Below, piece after piece: positions 52,063-60,631 of a stretch of DNA of 64,000 nucleotides. Position 1 is the stretch's first letter, and each line of letters starts with the position of its first letter. The stretch spans positions 744,001 to 808,000 of the forward strand of contig CBDFJZ010000008.1 in the NCBI GenBank assembly GCA_965248675.1, in the 5' to 3' direction. This DNA comes from UBA6627 sp965248675 (GTDB taxonomy: Bacteria > Chloroflexota > Dehalococcoidia > UBA2979). The notes beneath the pieces were generated by a model. It was not told where the DNA came from. It ran no database searches and worked only from the letters and a program-made list of their open reading frames with translations. The position numbers and the translations under genes are program-made.

Positions 52063-53574
52063 ATGGCCGAGGCAGTCCACCTCCCGAAGATCGGGATGAT
52101 CATGGAGGACGCTGTCCTCACGCGGTGGCTCGTCCCCGACGGCGCGACCATCTCCCGCGGCGACTCGATCTTCGAGATGGACATCGAGAAGGTGCTGCAG
52201 GACGTCGAGGCGGATGCGGAGGGCACGCTCCGCTACCTGGTCGGCGACTGCATCCGGCTGCGCCCGGGCGCGATCGTGGCCTGCGTGCTCGCTGAGGATG
52301 AGCTCGAGGTGCCGGCGCAGATGCTCGCCGAGGTCGCTGCCCAGTGGAGCGAGCCCTCCGAGGAGCACCGCGAAGCGGGTACCGAGCCGGTGGTCCCGTC
52401 GGTTGTCGCCGCGGCCGCACCGGCCGCGGCCGCGCCCGCCGCTGCACCGGCCACGCCACCACCGGCCACGCCACCACTAGCCACGCCACCACTGGCCATG
52501 CCACCACCGGCGGCTCCGGCCGTCGCGGCAGGCGGCCGCGTCGCGGCCAGCCCCTTCGCTCGACGCCTCGCCGGCCAGCTGGGCGTCGACCTCGGTAGCG
52601 TCGTCGGGAGCGGACCGCGTGGCCGCATCACCGAGGCCGATATCCGCGCGCTCGCGGAGGGGCCTTCGACCAATGGAGCGGAAGCGCCCGCCGCTGAAAC
52701 TGCGACCGCCCCGAGCGGCGAACGAGTGGTCGCGAGCCCGATCGCCCGCCGCCTCGCCGAGGAGCTGGGGGTGGACCTCGCGACTGCGCAGGGGAGCGGG
52801 CCGCGCGGCCGCGTCGTCGAAGCCGATGTGCGCGCGCTGGCGGCTCTTCCCGAGGTGTTGGCGGACTCCACGGCCTCGCCCGCTGCCGAAGGCGTCGAGG
52901 CGATCGCGTACAGCGGTCGCCGGCGCGCGATCGGGGAGCGGATGGCGCAGAGCCTGCGCGACAGCGCGCAGCTCACGCTCAGCAGCGAGCTGCGCGTCGA
53001 CGAGGCGGTGCGCATGGCCGGCGGCCTCTCACGCGAGTGGCGCGCCGACCGCACGGTCGTGACGCTGACGACGCTCGTGATCCGCGCGGCGGCGCTGGCG
53101 CTGCTCGAATACCCGCGGCTCAACTCCCGGCTCGACGACGGTCAGATCGTCGGCAACGAGGCGATCAACATCGGCTTCGCCGCTGACGCGGAGGAGGGGC
53201 TGATGGTCCCGGTGATCCGTGACGCGGCCTCAAGGCCGCTCCAGGAGGTCGCGGCGGACTTCATCTCGCTGTCACGGAAGACCGGCGACAACGAACTGAA
53301 GGCGGCTGACGTCACCGACGCCACCTTCACCGTGACGTCGCTCGAGAGTTTCGAGGTCGACGCTTTCACGCCGATCATCAATCCACCGCAAGCCGCGATC
53401 CTCGGGCTGGGGCGCGTCCGCAAGCAGCCGGTGGCCGGTGACGACGGCGTCGAGCTGGGACAGGTAACGACGCTCAGCCTGACGATCGACCACCGGATCA
53501 ACGATGGCGCGCCCGCCTCGCGGTTCCTCGGCCGGATCGCGCAGCTCCTCGAACGGCCGTACATGCTGATGTAG
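52063..53574 (+). CDS. 2-oxoacid dehydrogenase E2 (acyltransferase) with duplicated subunit-binding domain
   Basis: 503 residues. Lipoyl domain 1-80 with acceptor K43 in MDIEKVLQD. Then an Ala/Pro linker built from a 15-base repeat. Two copies of the peripheral subunit-binding domain follow: ASPFARRLAGQLGVDLGSVV (about 162-198) and ASPIARRLAEELGVDLATAQ (about 222-258), each ending SGPRGR plus ADxRAL. The catalytic core ends with DHRINDG (H477, D481). Most E2 proteins have one binding domain. No E3 gene is nearby, so E3 comes from elsewhere. ATG 52063 has GGAG upstream. Confidence 0.93.
   Translation: MAEAVHLPKIGMIMEDAVLTRWLVPDGATISRGDSIFEMDIEKVLQDVEADAEGTLRYLVGDCIRLRPGAIVACVLAEDELEVPAQMLAEVAAQWSEPSEEHREAGTEPVVPSVVAAAAPAAAAPAAAPATPPPATPPLATPPLAMPPPAAPAVAAGGRVAASPFARRLAGQLGVDLGSVVGSGPRGRITEADIRALAEGPSTNGAEAPAAETATAPSGERVVASPIARRLAEELGVDLATAQGSGPRGRVVEADVRALAALPEVLADSTASPAAEGVEAIAYSGRRRAIGERMAQSLRDSAQLTLSSELRVDEAVRMAGGLSREWRADRTVVTLTTLVIRAAALALLEYPRLNSRLDDGQIVGNEAINIGFAADAEEGLMVPVIRDAASRPLQEVAADFISLSRKTGDNELKAADVTDATFTVTSLESFEVDAFTPIINPPQAAILGLGRVRKQPVAGDDGVELGQVTTLSLTIDHRINDGAPASRFLGRIAQLLERPYMLM
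52447..52506 (+). repeat. 15-base tandem repeat coding for the E2 Pro/Ala linker
   Basis: Four copies of a 15-base unit close to CCGGCCACGCCACCA, the third and fourth with small changes. It encodes repeated (P/L)ATPP in the flexible linker after the lipoyl domain; copy number could vary without a frame change. Confidence 0.9.
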
Positions 53575-53631
53575 CCAGGCCGGCGGTGGTCCGCGGTGGC
53601 GAACGCGCCGGGCCTAGAACCGCGAGGGCGC

Positions 53632-54036
53632 TCAGTCCGCCATGACGTGGCGCTGGACGAAGAGCCAGCCACTGTCGCCACGAACCAGGCGATCCTCGTA
53701 GCGCGCGGTCGACAGAATCGTCGGCTCGCTGCCGGAGCGAACGAGTTGCAGGTACGCGCGCTGTGTCGCGACGTCGCCGTCGACCTCGACGATCTGGTTG
53801 CAGACCCAGTGCCGCCGCGTGTCCTCGGAGCCCGCGAACCAGTCGGTGGCGAACTTCGCGAGGTCGGCGCGGCCGACGATCTCCCCGCGGGCCGATTTGA
53901 AGACGCCGTCGGGAGTGAAGGTCTGGGCCCACCCCTCGCCGTCGCCGGAATCGATCGCATGGTTGTAGCGCGCGGTCAGGTCGAGGATGTCGAGCCGATC
54001 CGCGGTCTGCGACGTCGTCTGCGTGTCGAGTGTCAT
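53632..54036 (-). CDS. SnoaL-like / NTF2-fold protein
   Basis: 134 residues of the SnoaL_4-type NTF2-like fold: ADRLDILDLTARYNHAIDSG, then FTPDGVFKSARGEIVGRADL and RHWVCNQIVEVDGDVATQRA, ending with a Trp/His-containing strand. Such proteins act as isomerases, hydratases or dehydratases on small ring compounds, but many are uncharacterised. ATG 54036 has AGGAGG eight bases upstream. It is convergent with the E2 gene and lies after a NIPSNAP-family gene on the same strand. Confidence 0.8.
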   Translation of the reverse strand: MTLDTQTTSQTADRLDILDLTARYNHAIDSGDGEGWAQTFTPDGVFKSARGEIVGRADLAKFATDWFAGSEDTRRHWVCNQIVEVDGDVATQRAYLQLVRSGSEPTILSTARYEDRLVRGDSGWLFVQRHVMAD

Positions 54037-54107
54037 CGCGCCTGCCTCCTGTTCACTTGCCCCGGGGGTGGACCGGGAACCACGTTCGCCGTTGCGATTG
54101 CGGCGAA

Positions 54108-54431
54108 TTACTGGATCACCGATCGACCGGTCGCCTCGATGCGTTGGATGTTCGCACCCTCCGAATCGATCATGTCCGGAACGCGCGGGCCGATCTCGTT
54201 CTTCCAGTAATCGCTCTGGTAGACGGCCTCGTAGAGGCGTTCACGTTGCGCCTCGTCGGTGAACCGGCGGATCCAGACGTAGACCGATTCGTCGGTCTCG
54301 CCGGTGAAGCTCCCGAGGATCGTCATCCCCACTTTCACTTGGAACGGGATGATCTCCTCTTCCATCATCTTCACGAACTCGACCTGACAGCCCGGTCGCA
54401 CCTTGTACTGACGAAGCTCGAAAAACGCCAT
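54108..54431 (-). CDS. NIPSNAP-family protein
   Basis: 107 residues, dimeric alpha/beta-barrel fold of the NIPSNAP family: MAFFELRQYKVRPGCQVEFV, EEEIIPFQVKVGMTILGSFT and VYVWIRRFTDEAQRERLYEA. Function in bacteria is poorly known; often found in catabolic clusters. ATG 54431 has GGAAGG seven bases upstream; a GTG six bases before is possible. It is downstream of the acyl-CoA dehydrogenase. Confidence 0.83.
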   Translation of the reverse strand: MAFFELRQYKVRPGCQVEFVKMMEEEIIPFQVKVGMTILGSFTGETDESVYVWIRRFTDEAQRERLYEAVYQSDYWKNEIGPRVPDMIDSEGANIQRIEATGRSVIQ

Positions 54432-54468
54432 TGCCACACCTTCCGTTTGGACTGCTGATCGCCCGGGA

Positions 54469-55683
54469 CTAGCCGCGCGGGAGACCTAGCCCCCGCGTCG
54501 CGATCACGTTGCGCTGAATCTCCGAGGTGCCGGCGCCGATCGTCTCGGCGATCGTCGAGATCGTGAACATCTCCCACTTCGACCGCATCGGCGCGCGCGG
54601 ATCGTCCTTGTCGGCGAGCTGCGCGTAGAGCCCGAGCAGTCCAAACGCCGTCTTCGCCATCCGCTGCTTCACCTCGGAGACGAACAGCTTCTGGATCGAG
54701 GCCTCGTAGTTGGGGACCTGATCGCGATTCTGCATCGTGATCACGCGGTACGAGAAGAGTCGCGCGACCTCCGCCTCGACGTGGTTCTCCGCCAGCGCGG
54801 CGCGGCGACTCGGGTCGCCGAGGCGCGAGTAGCCGCCGGGTTCCGCCTCTTCCCTGATGGTCTTCAGGAGGTCCGAGAGCAGGTGATAGAGGCCGACCGC
54901 CGAGCCGACCTGCGACCGCTCGAAGTCGAGCGTGGTCGCGGCGGCGTACCAGCCGCGGTTGATCTCGCCGACGACGTTGCCGACGGGCACCCGCGCGTCC
55001 TCGAAGAAGACTTCGTTGAAGCTGCGGCTGCCGGTGATCTGCTCGATCGGGTTCGGCTTGATCCCGGGCGTGTCCATCGGTACGAGGATGTATGAGATGC
55101 CGCGGTGCTTCGGCGCCTCCGGATCGGTCCGGAACAGCCCGAACATCATCTTTGCCCTGTCGGCGCCCGAGGTCCAGATCTTCTGGCCGTTGAGCACGAA
55201 GTCGTCGCCGTCTCGCGTGGCGCGCGTCTGAAGCGACGCCAGGTCGGACCCGGAACCGGGCTCCGAGTACCCCTGGCACCAGCTCTCGTCGATGTCGAGC
55301 ATGCCGGGGAGATATCGCTGCTTCAGCTCATCGCTGCCGTAGAGCATGATCGTCGAGGCGGCGTCGTTGCGGATCGAGACCGCCGACGCGCGCTTCTCGG
55401 CAAACACCTCGCCGAGGATGAACTGTTCCATCCTGCTCAGATCCGCTCCGCCACACTCCTTCGGCCAGGCAGGCGCGATCCAACCGCGTTCCTTCAGAGC
55501 GGCATGCCAGGGGCGCATCTGTTCCTTGCGCTCGTCGTCAGATAGCCGTCCCACGGGCAACCCGCCGAGCGTCGAGGAGTAGCGATTCTCGTCGGTCAGT
55601 ACCTCCGGGTGGTGCTCGTCCACGAAATCTCGGACCGCGTCGCGAAATTCCGCCTCCCGCTCCGTGTCATTGAAGTCAACCAT
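54469..55683 (-). CDS. Acyl-CoA dehydrogenase
   Basis: 404 residues, the same subfamily and length as 23935-25149: QGYSEPGSGSDLASLQTRA, DGDDFVLNGQKIWTSGADRA and GAGTSEIQRNVIATRGLGLP. As there, the Glu just before GTSEIQ is missing and the Glu of TLDFERSQV is the probable base (inference). ATG 55683 has GGGAGGGG upstream and a TAGCAT -10 candidate 48 bases before it. It heads a short minus-strand set with the NIPSNAP and SnoaL genes. Electrons would go to ETF, whose beta subunit begins at 63472. Confidence 0.93.
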   Translation of the reverse strand: MVDFNDTEREAEFRDAVRDFVDEHHPEVLTDENRYSSTLGGLPVGRLSDDERKEQMRPWHAALKERGWIAPAWPKECGGADLSRMEQFILGEVFAEKRASAVSIRNDAASTIMLYGSDELKQRYLPGMLDIDESWCQGYSEPGSGSDLASLQTRATRDGDDFVLNGQKIWTSGADRAKMMFGLFRTDPEAPKHRGISYILVPMDTPGIKPNPIEQITGSRSFNEVFFEDARVPVGNVVGEINRGWYAAATTLDFERSQVGSAVGLYHLLSDLLKTIREEAEPGGYSRLGDPSRRAALAENHVEAEVARLFSYRVITMQNRDQVPNYEASIQKLFVSEVKQRMAKTAFGLLGLYAQLADKDDPRAPMRSKWEMFTISTIAETIGAGTSEIQRNVIATRGLGLPRG

Positions 55684-55730
55684 CTGCTCGCCCCTCCCAG
55701 TCCGCTGCCGCGGACCGGTGCTACCGGCCG

Positions 55731-55736
55731 ATGCTA
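55731..55736 (-). promoter_or_regulatory. Candidate -10 element TAGCAT of the acyl-CoA dehydrogenase gene
   Basis: Minus-strand TAGCATCGGCC, 48 bases before ATG 55683. Matches the recurring pattern. Confidence 0.45.
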
Positions 55737-55827
55737 CAGGCCAGCGACCTCCCCGAACCTACGCAGCTCTCGCGCCGGGTCGCTACCCATCGAGTCGCAC
55801 ATGATCTCCGTCGCGCCCGCTTCTGAC

Positions 55828-57180
55828 TCAGAGCAATCCGGCGTGCTGTGCCTGCGCGCGCAGGTCCGCGCGGTGATCGGGGTGGGCGATCGCGATCAGC
55901 TCCTCGGCGCGAGCGCGCTCCGACTTGCCGAGCATGGAGGCGACGCCGTATTCGCTGATCACGAGGTCCGTCAGATAGCGAGGAATGCCGACGTTCGCGC
56001 CGGCGGGCAGGTCGCAGACGACGCGGCTGCGTTCGCCCGCGGTCGACGGAAGCACGTGGATCGAGCGACCGCCGGGCGCGTACATCGCGCCGATCACGAA
56101 CTCGATCTGTCCGCCGGGACCGGAGTGCATGCGGCGGCCGACGCTGTCGAAGACGATCTGCCCGGTGAGGTCGATCGTCATCGCGGTGTTGATCGAGGTC
56201 ATCTGGGATTGTGACGAGATCACCGCAGGGTCGTGGACGTAGTCGACGCCATGCAGCTCCCACTGATTGGGGTGGCGAGCGATCACTTCCTGGTCCTCCG
56301 GGGACGCGGGTAGCGCGGTGGCGATCATCTTGCCGACGTCGCGGCTCTTCTTGCGCCCGGTGAAGACGCCGGCCTCGAAGAGCGGCACGATCCCGGGCCC
56401 GGTGAGCTCCGAGTGGTAGCCCAGGTCGTGCTTGTCCCACAGGTGCGGGCTGACCGCGTTCGGCGCCGCTCCGACACCGATCTCGATCGTGTCGCCATCG
56501 CGGATCAACTCGGCGACGTTCGCGCCGGCGATGTCGAGCATCGCGAGCTGCTGCGGATCTTCCTTTGCGACGCCGGCGAGCGGGACGCGAGCTGGCCAGC
56601 CGTCCGGGACGGCGACGAGGAAGTCGATCTCCTCGACGTTGATGCTGCTGTCGCCTCGGGTGCGCGGCATGCCCGCTTCGGCGATCTCGGCGACGAGCAC
56701 CTTCGCGGCGCGGGCGGCGATCTTCGTGTCCCAGATCGAGGATCCGATGGAGCAGTTCCCGGACCCGTCCGGCTCGCCAAGGCGCAGATAGGCGATGTCG
56801 GGGGGACCGACGTCGCGCTCGAACCGTCGCTGCGAGGTGAAGACGGTGGCAGGGTGGTAGTTGAGGCGCCCTCGGGAGTAGGCGGCGCGGGTGCCGACGG
56901 TGAGGAAGCAGCAGCGCAGCTCGATGTGTCGATCGTCGTCGCCGACGTTGTCCCAGTCGCCGTCCCAAGCGAGCAGGTCGCCATAGGCCAGGATGTCATG
57001 CATCTCCTCGCGGGCGTCGGCGATCAGCTTGGTCAGCATCTGAGGACAGGCGGAGGCGAGGCCGAAGTGGATCGTCATCCCGTCGCGGATCAGCCCGACC
57101 GCCTGCTCGGGTGAGATCAGTTTGTCCGCGTATCGGTCTTGCCAGCTCACCGTGCCCTGCCCCGGCCGCGATCTCGACAC
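55828..57180 (-). CDS. Acetyl-CoA hydrolase/4-hydroxybutyrate CoA-transferase family (class I)
   Basis: Glutamate-dependent CoA transferase, 450 residues, a different fold from the CaiB proteins. It has AVGLIRDGMTIHFGLASACP, FLTVGTRAAYSRGRLNYHPA and the catalytic Glu in LGYHSELTGPGI (E258 from the GTG at 57180), then GGQIEFVIGAMYAPGGRSIH. Proposed roles are acetyl-CoA hydrolysis or CoA exchange with acetate or hydroxy acids. GTG 57180 gives the longest form but has no ribosome site and only a 19-base gap from a -10 candidate. GTG 57150 (beginning VSWQDRYADK) would fit the 40-50-base spacing seen elsewhere. Confidence 0.9.
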   Translation of the reverse strand: MSRSRPGQGTVSWQDRYADKLISPEQAVGLIRDGMTIHFGLASACPQMLTKLIADAREEMHDILAYGDLLAWDGDWDNVGDDDRHIELRCCFLTVGTRAAYSRGRLNYHPATVFTSQRRFERDVGPPDIAYLRLGEPDGSGNCSIGSSIWDTKIAARAAKVLVAEIAEAGMPRTRGDSSINVEEIDFLVAVPDGWPARVPLAGVAKEDPQQLAMLDIAGANVAELIRDGDTIEIGVGAAPNAVSPHLWDKHDLGYHSELTGPGIVPLFEAGVFTGRKKSRDVGKMIATALPASPEDQEVIARHPNQWELHGVDYVHDPAVISSQSQMTSINTAMTIDLTGQIVFDSVGRRMHSGPGGQIEFVIGAMYAPGGRSIHVLPSTAGERSRVVCDLPAGANVGIPRYLTDLVISEYGVASMLGKSERARAEELIAIAHPDHRADLRAQAQHAGLL

Positions 57181-57198
57181 CCGCGCTCGCGCGCGACG

Positions 57199-57204
57199 AT
57201 AGTA
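57199..57204 (-). promoter_or_regulatory. Candidate -10 element TACTAT of the class I CoA transferase gene
   Basis: Minus-strand TACTAT followed by CGTCGCGCGC; 49 bases before GTG 57150, and only 19 before GTG 57180, so it favours the shorter protein. Confidence 0.35.
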
Positions 57205-57303
57205 ATCGGTCTCTCTCCGTCACAAACGAGATTGTGTTGGACAGGCGAAGCGGGGATCGCGCCCGATCCTTCGGACGGTTGACCCGGAGCGCGATCAGGC
57301 CGG

Positions 57304-58491
57304 CTAGATCACCTCGTCGTCGCGGAGCTTGGCGATCTCCTCCCAGGAGTAACCCAGCTCGAGCAGCAACTCTTCGGTCTGTTGACCGAGCTCCGGTGCA
57401 GGGCCGCGCGGCTCGATGCGCGCCTCGGACATTCCGACCGGGGCGCCGACGACGCGGAGCGGCCCGTGGGTCGGGTCGTCGATGGTCTGGATGTAGCCGT
57501 TGACGATCGCCTGTTCGCTCTCGATGATCTCGTCGTACGTCTGGATCGGCGCGACGAGCTGCTCGGCCGCCTCGAGGCGCTCCAGCCATTCCTCGGACGT
57601 GCGCGTGACGAAGACGGCGTCCAGTTCGTCCTGGAGCTCGTCCAGGTGGAGGCCCCGCGCCTCGGGTTCGGCGAACCGCGGATCGGCGAGCAGCCGGGGC
57701 TCGTCGAGCGCCTCGCAGAACTCCGTCCAGGCGTCGGGCATAACGCCCGCCATGCAGATGTAGCCGTCCGCGGTGCGGAACGCGCCCCAGGCGCCCTTGA
57801 GGGCGAACGAGTGGTTGCGCCCCCCGCGCCCGATCTCCGTGCCGACGATCGCGCGCTGGGAGATCTCCCACGCCTGCATCGCCATCACCGTGCCGTAGAG
57901 CGAGGTGTCGACGCGCTGGCCCTCGCCGGTCTGGTCGCGGTAGCGGAGCGCCGCGAGGATCGCCAGCGCCACGACGATGCCCGAGGCGTGATCGCCGACG
58001 AGTGCGCCGGCAGGCAACGGGTAGTCCTCCTCGGTGCCCGTCACGTGCATCAGCCCGCCCGCGGCCTGGCCGAGCGTGTCGCGGCCGGGCTTGTGCGCCC
58101 ATGGCCCCTTCGGTCCAAAGGTGGTCGAACTGAGGAAGATGATGTCCGGCTTCAACTCGCGGAGCTGGTCGTAACCGAAGCCGAGCCGATCGAGCACCCC
58201 GATGCGCCAGTTGTTCACGATCACATCGCTGGTGGCGGCGATCTGGTGAACGATCTTCACCGCCTCAGGCTTCTTCAGGTCGAGCGTCACGCTCTTCTTC
58301 CCGCGGTTGTGGACCGTGAAATAGGCGCTGACGCCGCCATCCGCCCGCGCGTGCCGCGTCATCTCGCCAGTCAGGCGACGCTCGACCTTGATCACCTCGG
58401 CGCCCATGTCGGCGAGGATCGCCGTTCCCCACGGCCCCTGGATCTCCTGCGAGAAGTCGAGGATGCGGATGCCCTCCATGATGTCGGCCAT
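57304..58491 (-). CDS. Single-domain class III (CaiB/BaiF) CoA transferase
   Basis: 395 residues, one CaiB/BaiF domain: GIRILDFSQEIQGPWGTAIL, GAEVIKVERRLTGEMTRHAR, RGKKSVTLDLKKPEAV, and catalytic D167 in ALVGDHASGIV. The C-terminal part is shorter than in other family members here and ends LGQQTEELLLELGYSWEEI. ATG 58491 has GGAGAGG upstream; ATG 58479 is an alternative. It follows the nitronate monooxygenase by 36 bases on the same strand. Confidence 0.92.
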   Translation of the reverse strand: MADIMEGIRILDFSQEIQGPWGTAILADMGAEVIKVERRLTGEMTRHARADGGVSAYFTVHNRGKKSVTLDLKKPEAVKIVHQIAATSDVIVNNWRIGVLDRLGFGYDQLRELKPDIIFLSSTTFGPKGPWAHKPGRDTLGQAAGGLMHVTGTEEDYPLPAGALVGDHASGIVVALAILAALRYRDQTGEGQRVDTSLYGTVMAMQAWEISQRAIVGTEIGRGGRNHSFALKGAWGAFRTADGYICMAGVMPDAWTEFCEALDEPRLLADPRFAEPEARGLHLDELQDELDAVFVTRTSEEWLERLEAAEQLVAPIQTYDEIIESEQAIVNGYIQTIDDPTHGPLRVVGAPVGMSEARIEPRGPAPELGQQTEELLLELGYSWEEIAKLRDDEVI

Positions 58492-58527
58492 CGCGTCCGC
58501 CTCTCCGTACAGCGCCGCTGCCGTCGA

Positions 58528-59637
58528 TCAGTCGCCCGCCACCGGCTCGCCGGTCACCCGGTCGAACTGCCCCATCGCCTCTTCGACGAGGCTGTAGACG
58601 ACCTCGGCGGCGGGCTTGATCTCGTGGATCCCGACCACGGCCTGTCCCGCCGGCGTCGTCATCCAATCCTCCATGCGCGCCTCGCGAATGCCGGCGAGCG
58701 TGTCGTCGACGAGCATGCCCTGCAACGGCATCTGCAGCGGCTCCGGCGCGTCGGGCTGCTTCCAGGCATCCGACCAATTCGAGCGAAGCTGGCGGATCGG
58801 CTTTCCGGACATCGCGCGCGACTGCACGGCGTCCTCGACCTTGGCGTCGATCAGCCGCTGCTTGAGGAACATCTGCGTCTCGGACTCGTGCGTCGCGAGC
58901 CAGATCGTGCCGGTCCAGATCCCGGCGGCGCCCATCGCCAGCGCCCCCGCGAGGTGCCTGCCGTTTGAGACGCCGCCCGCCGCCAGCACCAGTGTGTCGC
59001 TGCCCTCGGCGATCTCGACCACCTCGGGCACGAGAGTGAAGGTGCCGACGGTGCCGCTGTGCCCGCCCGAGTCGTAGCCCTGCGCGATCACGACGTCGAC
59101 GCCCGCCTCGACCTGGCGCCGCGCCTGGCGGGGCAGGCCGACCAGCCCCCACACGCGTGTGCCGGCGGCGTGCGCTTCTTCGAGGATGAATGCGGGGCTC
59201 CCGAGGCCGGAGGCGAAGATCGGCACCTTCTCCTCGAACACGACCTCGAGCGACTCGCGCGCCTCGCGGAGCAAGTTCGGCGAGCCGGTCCCGCCCTCGC
59301 GCCGCGGCTTCGCCTCGGAAATGCCGTTCTCGCTGCGCAGGTTCTCGAGGAAATCGCGGTGCGCCTGCGGGATCAGCTCCTCGAGGTCCTCGCGATTGCC
59401 CTCGACGAAGGAGGCGGGGACCAGCAGGTCGACGCCGAATGGCTTGTCGCGGACGCGCTCCTTGATCCAGCGAATGTCCGACCGCAGCTCGGCTGGCGTG
59501 CGACCGACGCCGCCGAGAACGCCGATGCCCCCGGCGTTGGTGACGGCGACGATCACGTCCTTCGTGTGCGCGAAGGCGCAGATCGGGACTTCGCAGCCGT
59601 ACTCGTCGCAGAGCCTGGTGTGCAGTGGATCAGACAT
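58528..59637 (-). CDS. Nitronate monooxygenase-like flavoprotein (copy 1)
   Basis: 369-residue FMN-dependent TIM-barrel enzyme of the NMO/2-nitropropane dioxygenase family (also close to enoyl reductase FabK). FMN-binding and active-site segments: VTNAGGIGVLGGVGRTPAEL, VIAQGYDSGGHSGTVGTFTL with the catalytic-region His, and VLAAGGVSNGRHLAGALAMG. ATG 59637 has AGGAGG six bases upstream; an in-frame extension to 59667 is unlikely. Almost the same protein is encoded at 62065-63168 on the other strand. Substrates may include nitroalkanes, but family members have varied roles. Confidence 0.9.
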   Translation of the reverse strand: MSDPLHTRLCDEYGCEVPICAFAHTKDVIVAVTNAGGIGVLGGVGRTPAELRSDIRWIKERVRDKPFGVDLLVPASFVEGNREDLEELIPQAHRDFLENLRSENGISEAKPRREGGTGSPNLLREARESLEVVFEEKVPIFASGLGSPAFILEEAHAAGTRVWGLVGLPRQARRQVEAGVDVVIAQGYDSGGHSGTVGTFTLVPEVVEIAEGSDTLVLAAGGVSNGRHLAGALAMGAAGIWTGTIWLATHESETQMFLKQRLIDAKVEDAVQSRAMSGKPIRQLRSNWSDAWKQPDAPEPLQMPLQGMLVDDTLAGIREARMEDWMTTPAGQAVVGIHEIKPAAEVVYSLVEEAMGQFDRVTGEPVAGD

Positions 59638-59806
59638 GGTGGTCCTCCTGGCCGGAGCGCCCCTCAATTCTCGGCGTCACGATCGCTCACCCGCTCCGGA
59701 CCGGCAAGCAGATTTGTCATGGCACGAGCGTCGCCGCCCGTGGGGGACCAGCGTAGGCGAGCAACGCGCGATTCGCTCGTCGCCGGCGGACCAGCGGGCA
59801 ACGGGG

Positions 59807-60631
59807 CTACAGCTCGATCACCATCCCCGCGCGTGCGGCGGAGGTCCGAGGGAACCGCGAGCGTGCCGCCTCGACGAGGGCGTCGATCTCGTCGTCGGTA
59901 CGCGAGGGATCGTGGCTGATCGCGATCAGCTGGCCGACGTCGGCGGCGATGGCGGCGTCGACGGCGTGGTCCCAGCTGCTGTGTCCCCAGCCCCGGTGCG
60001 CGTCGTAATCCTCGGCGGTGTACTGCGCGTCGTGGATGAGCACGTCGGCGCCGCGCGCCCAGTCGACGAGGCCGTCGTCGATGTCCGAGTCGCCAGCCTC
60101 GTGATCGGTGGCGAACGCGATCGTTCGTTCGCCGGAGCGGAGCAGGTATCCGACCACACCCTGCGGGTGGTTCAGCGGGCAGGTGGTCACTTCGATGTCG
60201 CCGAAGGTCTGCGGCCGATCGGTGAGCGCCTCGTAGGTCCGCTCAGAGGGTGTGTCGGCGAGCGGGACCGGGAACCACGGCGGCCGCAGCGCGCCCTCGA
60301 GGGCTTCCTGGACGGTGAAGCCTTCGGGACGGCCTCGGAAGTTGAAGCGGTATTGCGGCTTGAAGATCGCCGGGAAGAAGCCGATGCCCTCGAGGTGATC
60401 CCAGTGGAAGTGGGTGAAGAGTACCTCGAAGGTGACGGGGGCGGGATCGTCGGTGTCGACGGCGAGCTGGCGCAGACCGGTGCCCGCGTCGATCACGAGG
60501 CGATGTTCGGGGGTGCCGAGGTCGACCTCGAGACTGATCGTGTCGCCGCCGTAGCGAGCGGTGTGCGGGCCCGCGGCAGGCACCGAGCCGCGGACGCCGT
60601 GGAGGACGACGCGTAGCCGGTCAGCCGGCAT
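59807..60631 (-). CDS. Metallo-beta-lactamase-fold hydrolase
   Basis: 274 residues of the MBL superfamily: RGSVPAAGPHTARYGGDTIS, THFHWDHLEG with the HxHxDH motif at 74-79, then CPLNHPQGVVGYLL, ATDHEAGDSDI, LIHDAQYTAEDY, and HSSWDHAVDAA, the phosphodiesterase/RNase Z-like or PqqB/PhnP-like layout. It could be a phosphodiesterase; not a beta-lactamase by setting. ATG 60631 lies 11 bases inside the end of ltrA, so translation is coupled; a frame extending to 60727 is within ltrA. Confidence 0.86.
   Translation of the reverse strand: MPADRLRVVLHGVRGSVPAAGPHTARYGGDTISLEVDLGTPEHRLVIDAGTGLRQLAVDTDDPAPVTFEVLFTHFHWDHLEGIGFFPAIFKPQYRFNFRGRPEGFTVQEALEGALRPPWFPVPLADTPSERTYEALTDRPQTFGDIEVTTCPLNHPQGVVGYLLRSGERTIAFATDHEAGDSDIDDGLVDWARGADVLIHDAQYTAEDYDAHRGWGHSSWDHAVDAAIAADVGQLIAISHDPSRTDDEIDALVEAARSRFPRTSAARAGMVIEL

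Noticed and set aside
52447..52506. CRISPR-like repeat array
   Set aside because: 15-base units without spacers, inside the E2 frame, coding a Pro/Ala linker. The 9-base repeat at 26191 is likewise a simple tandem repeat.
59807..60631. Beta-lactamase
   Set aside because: HxHxDH is common to the entire MBL superfamily; the ending and coupling to ltrA fit a housekeeping hydrolase or phosphodiesterase.
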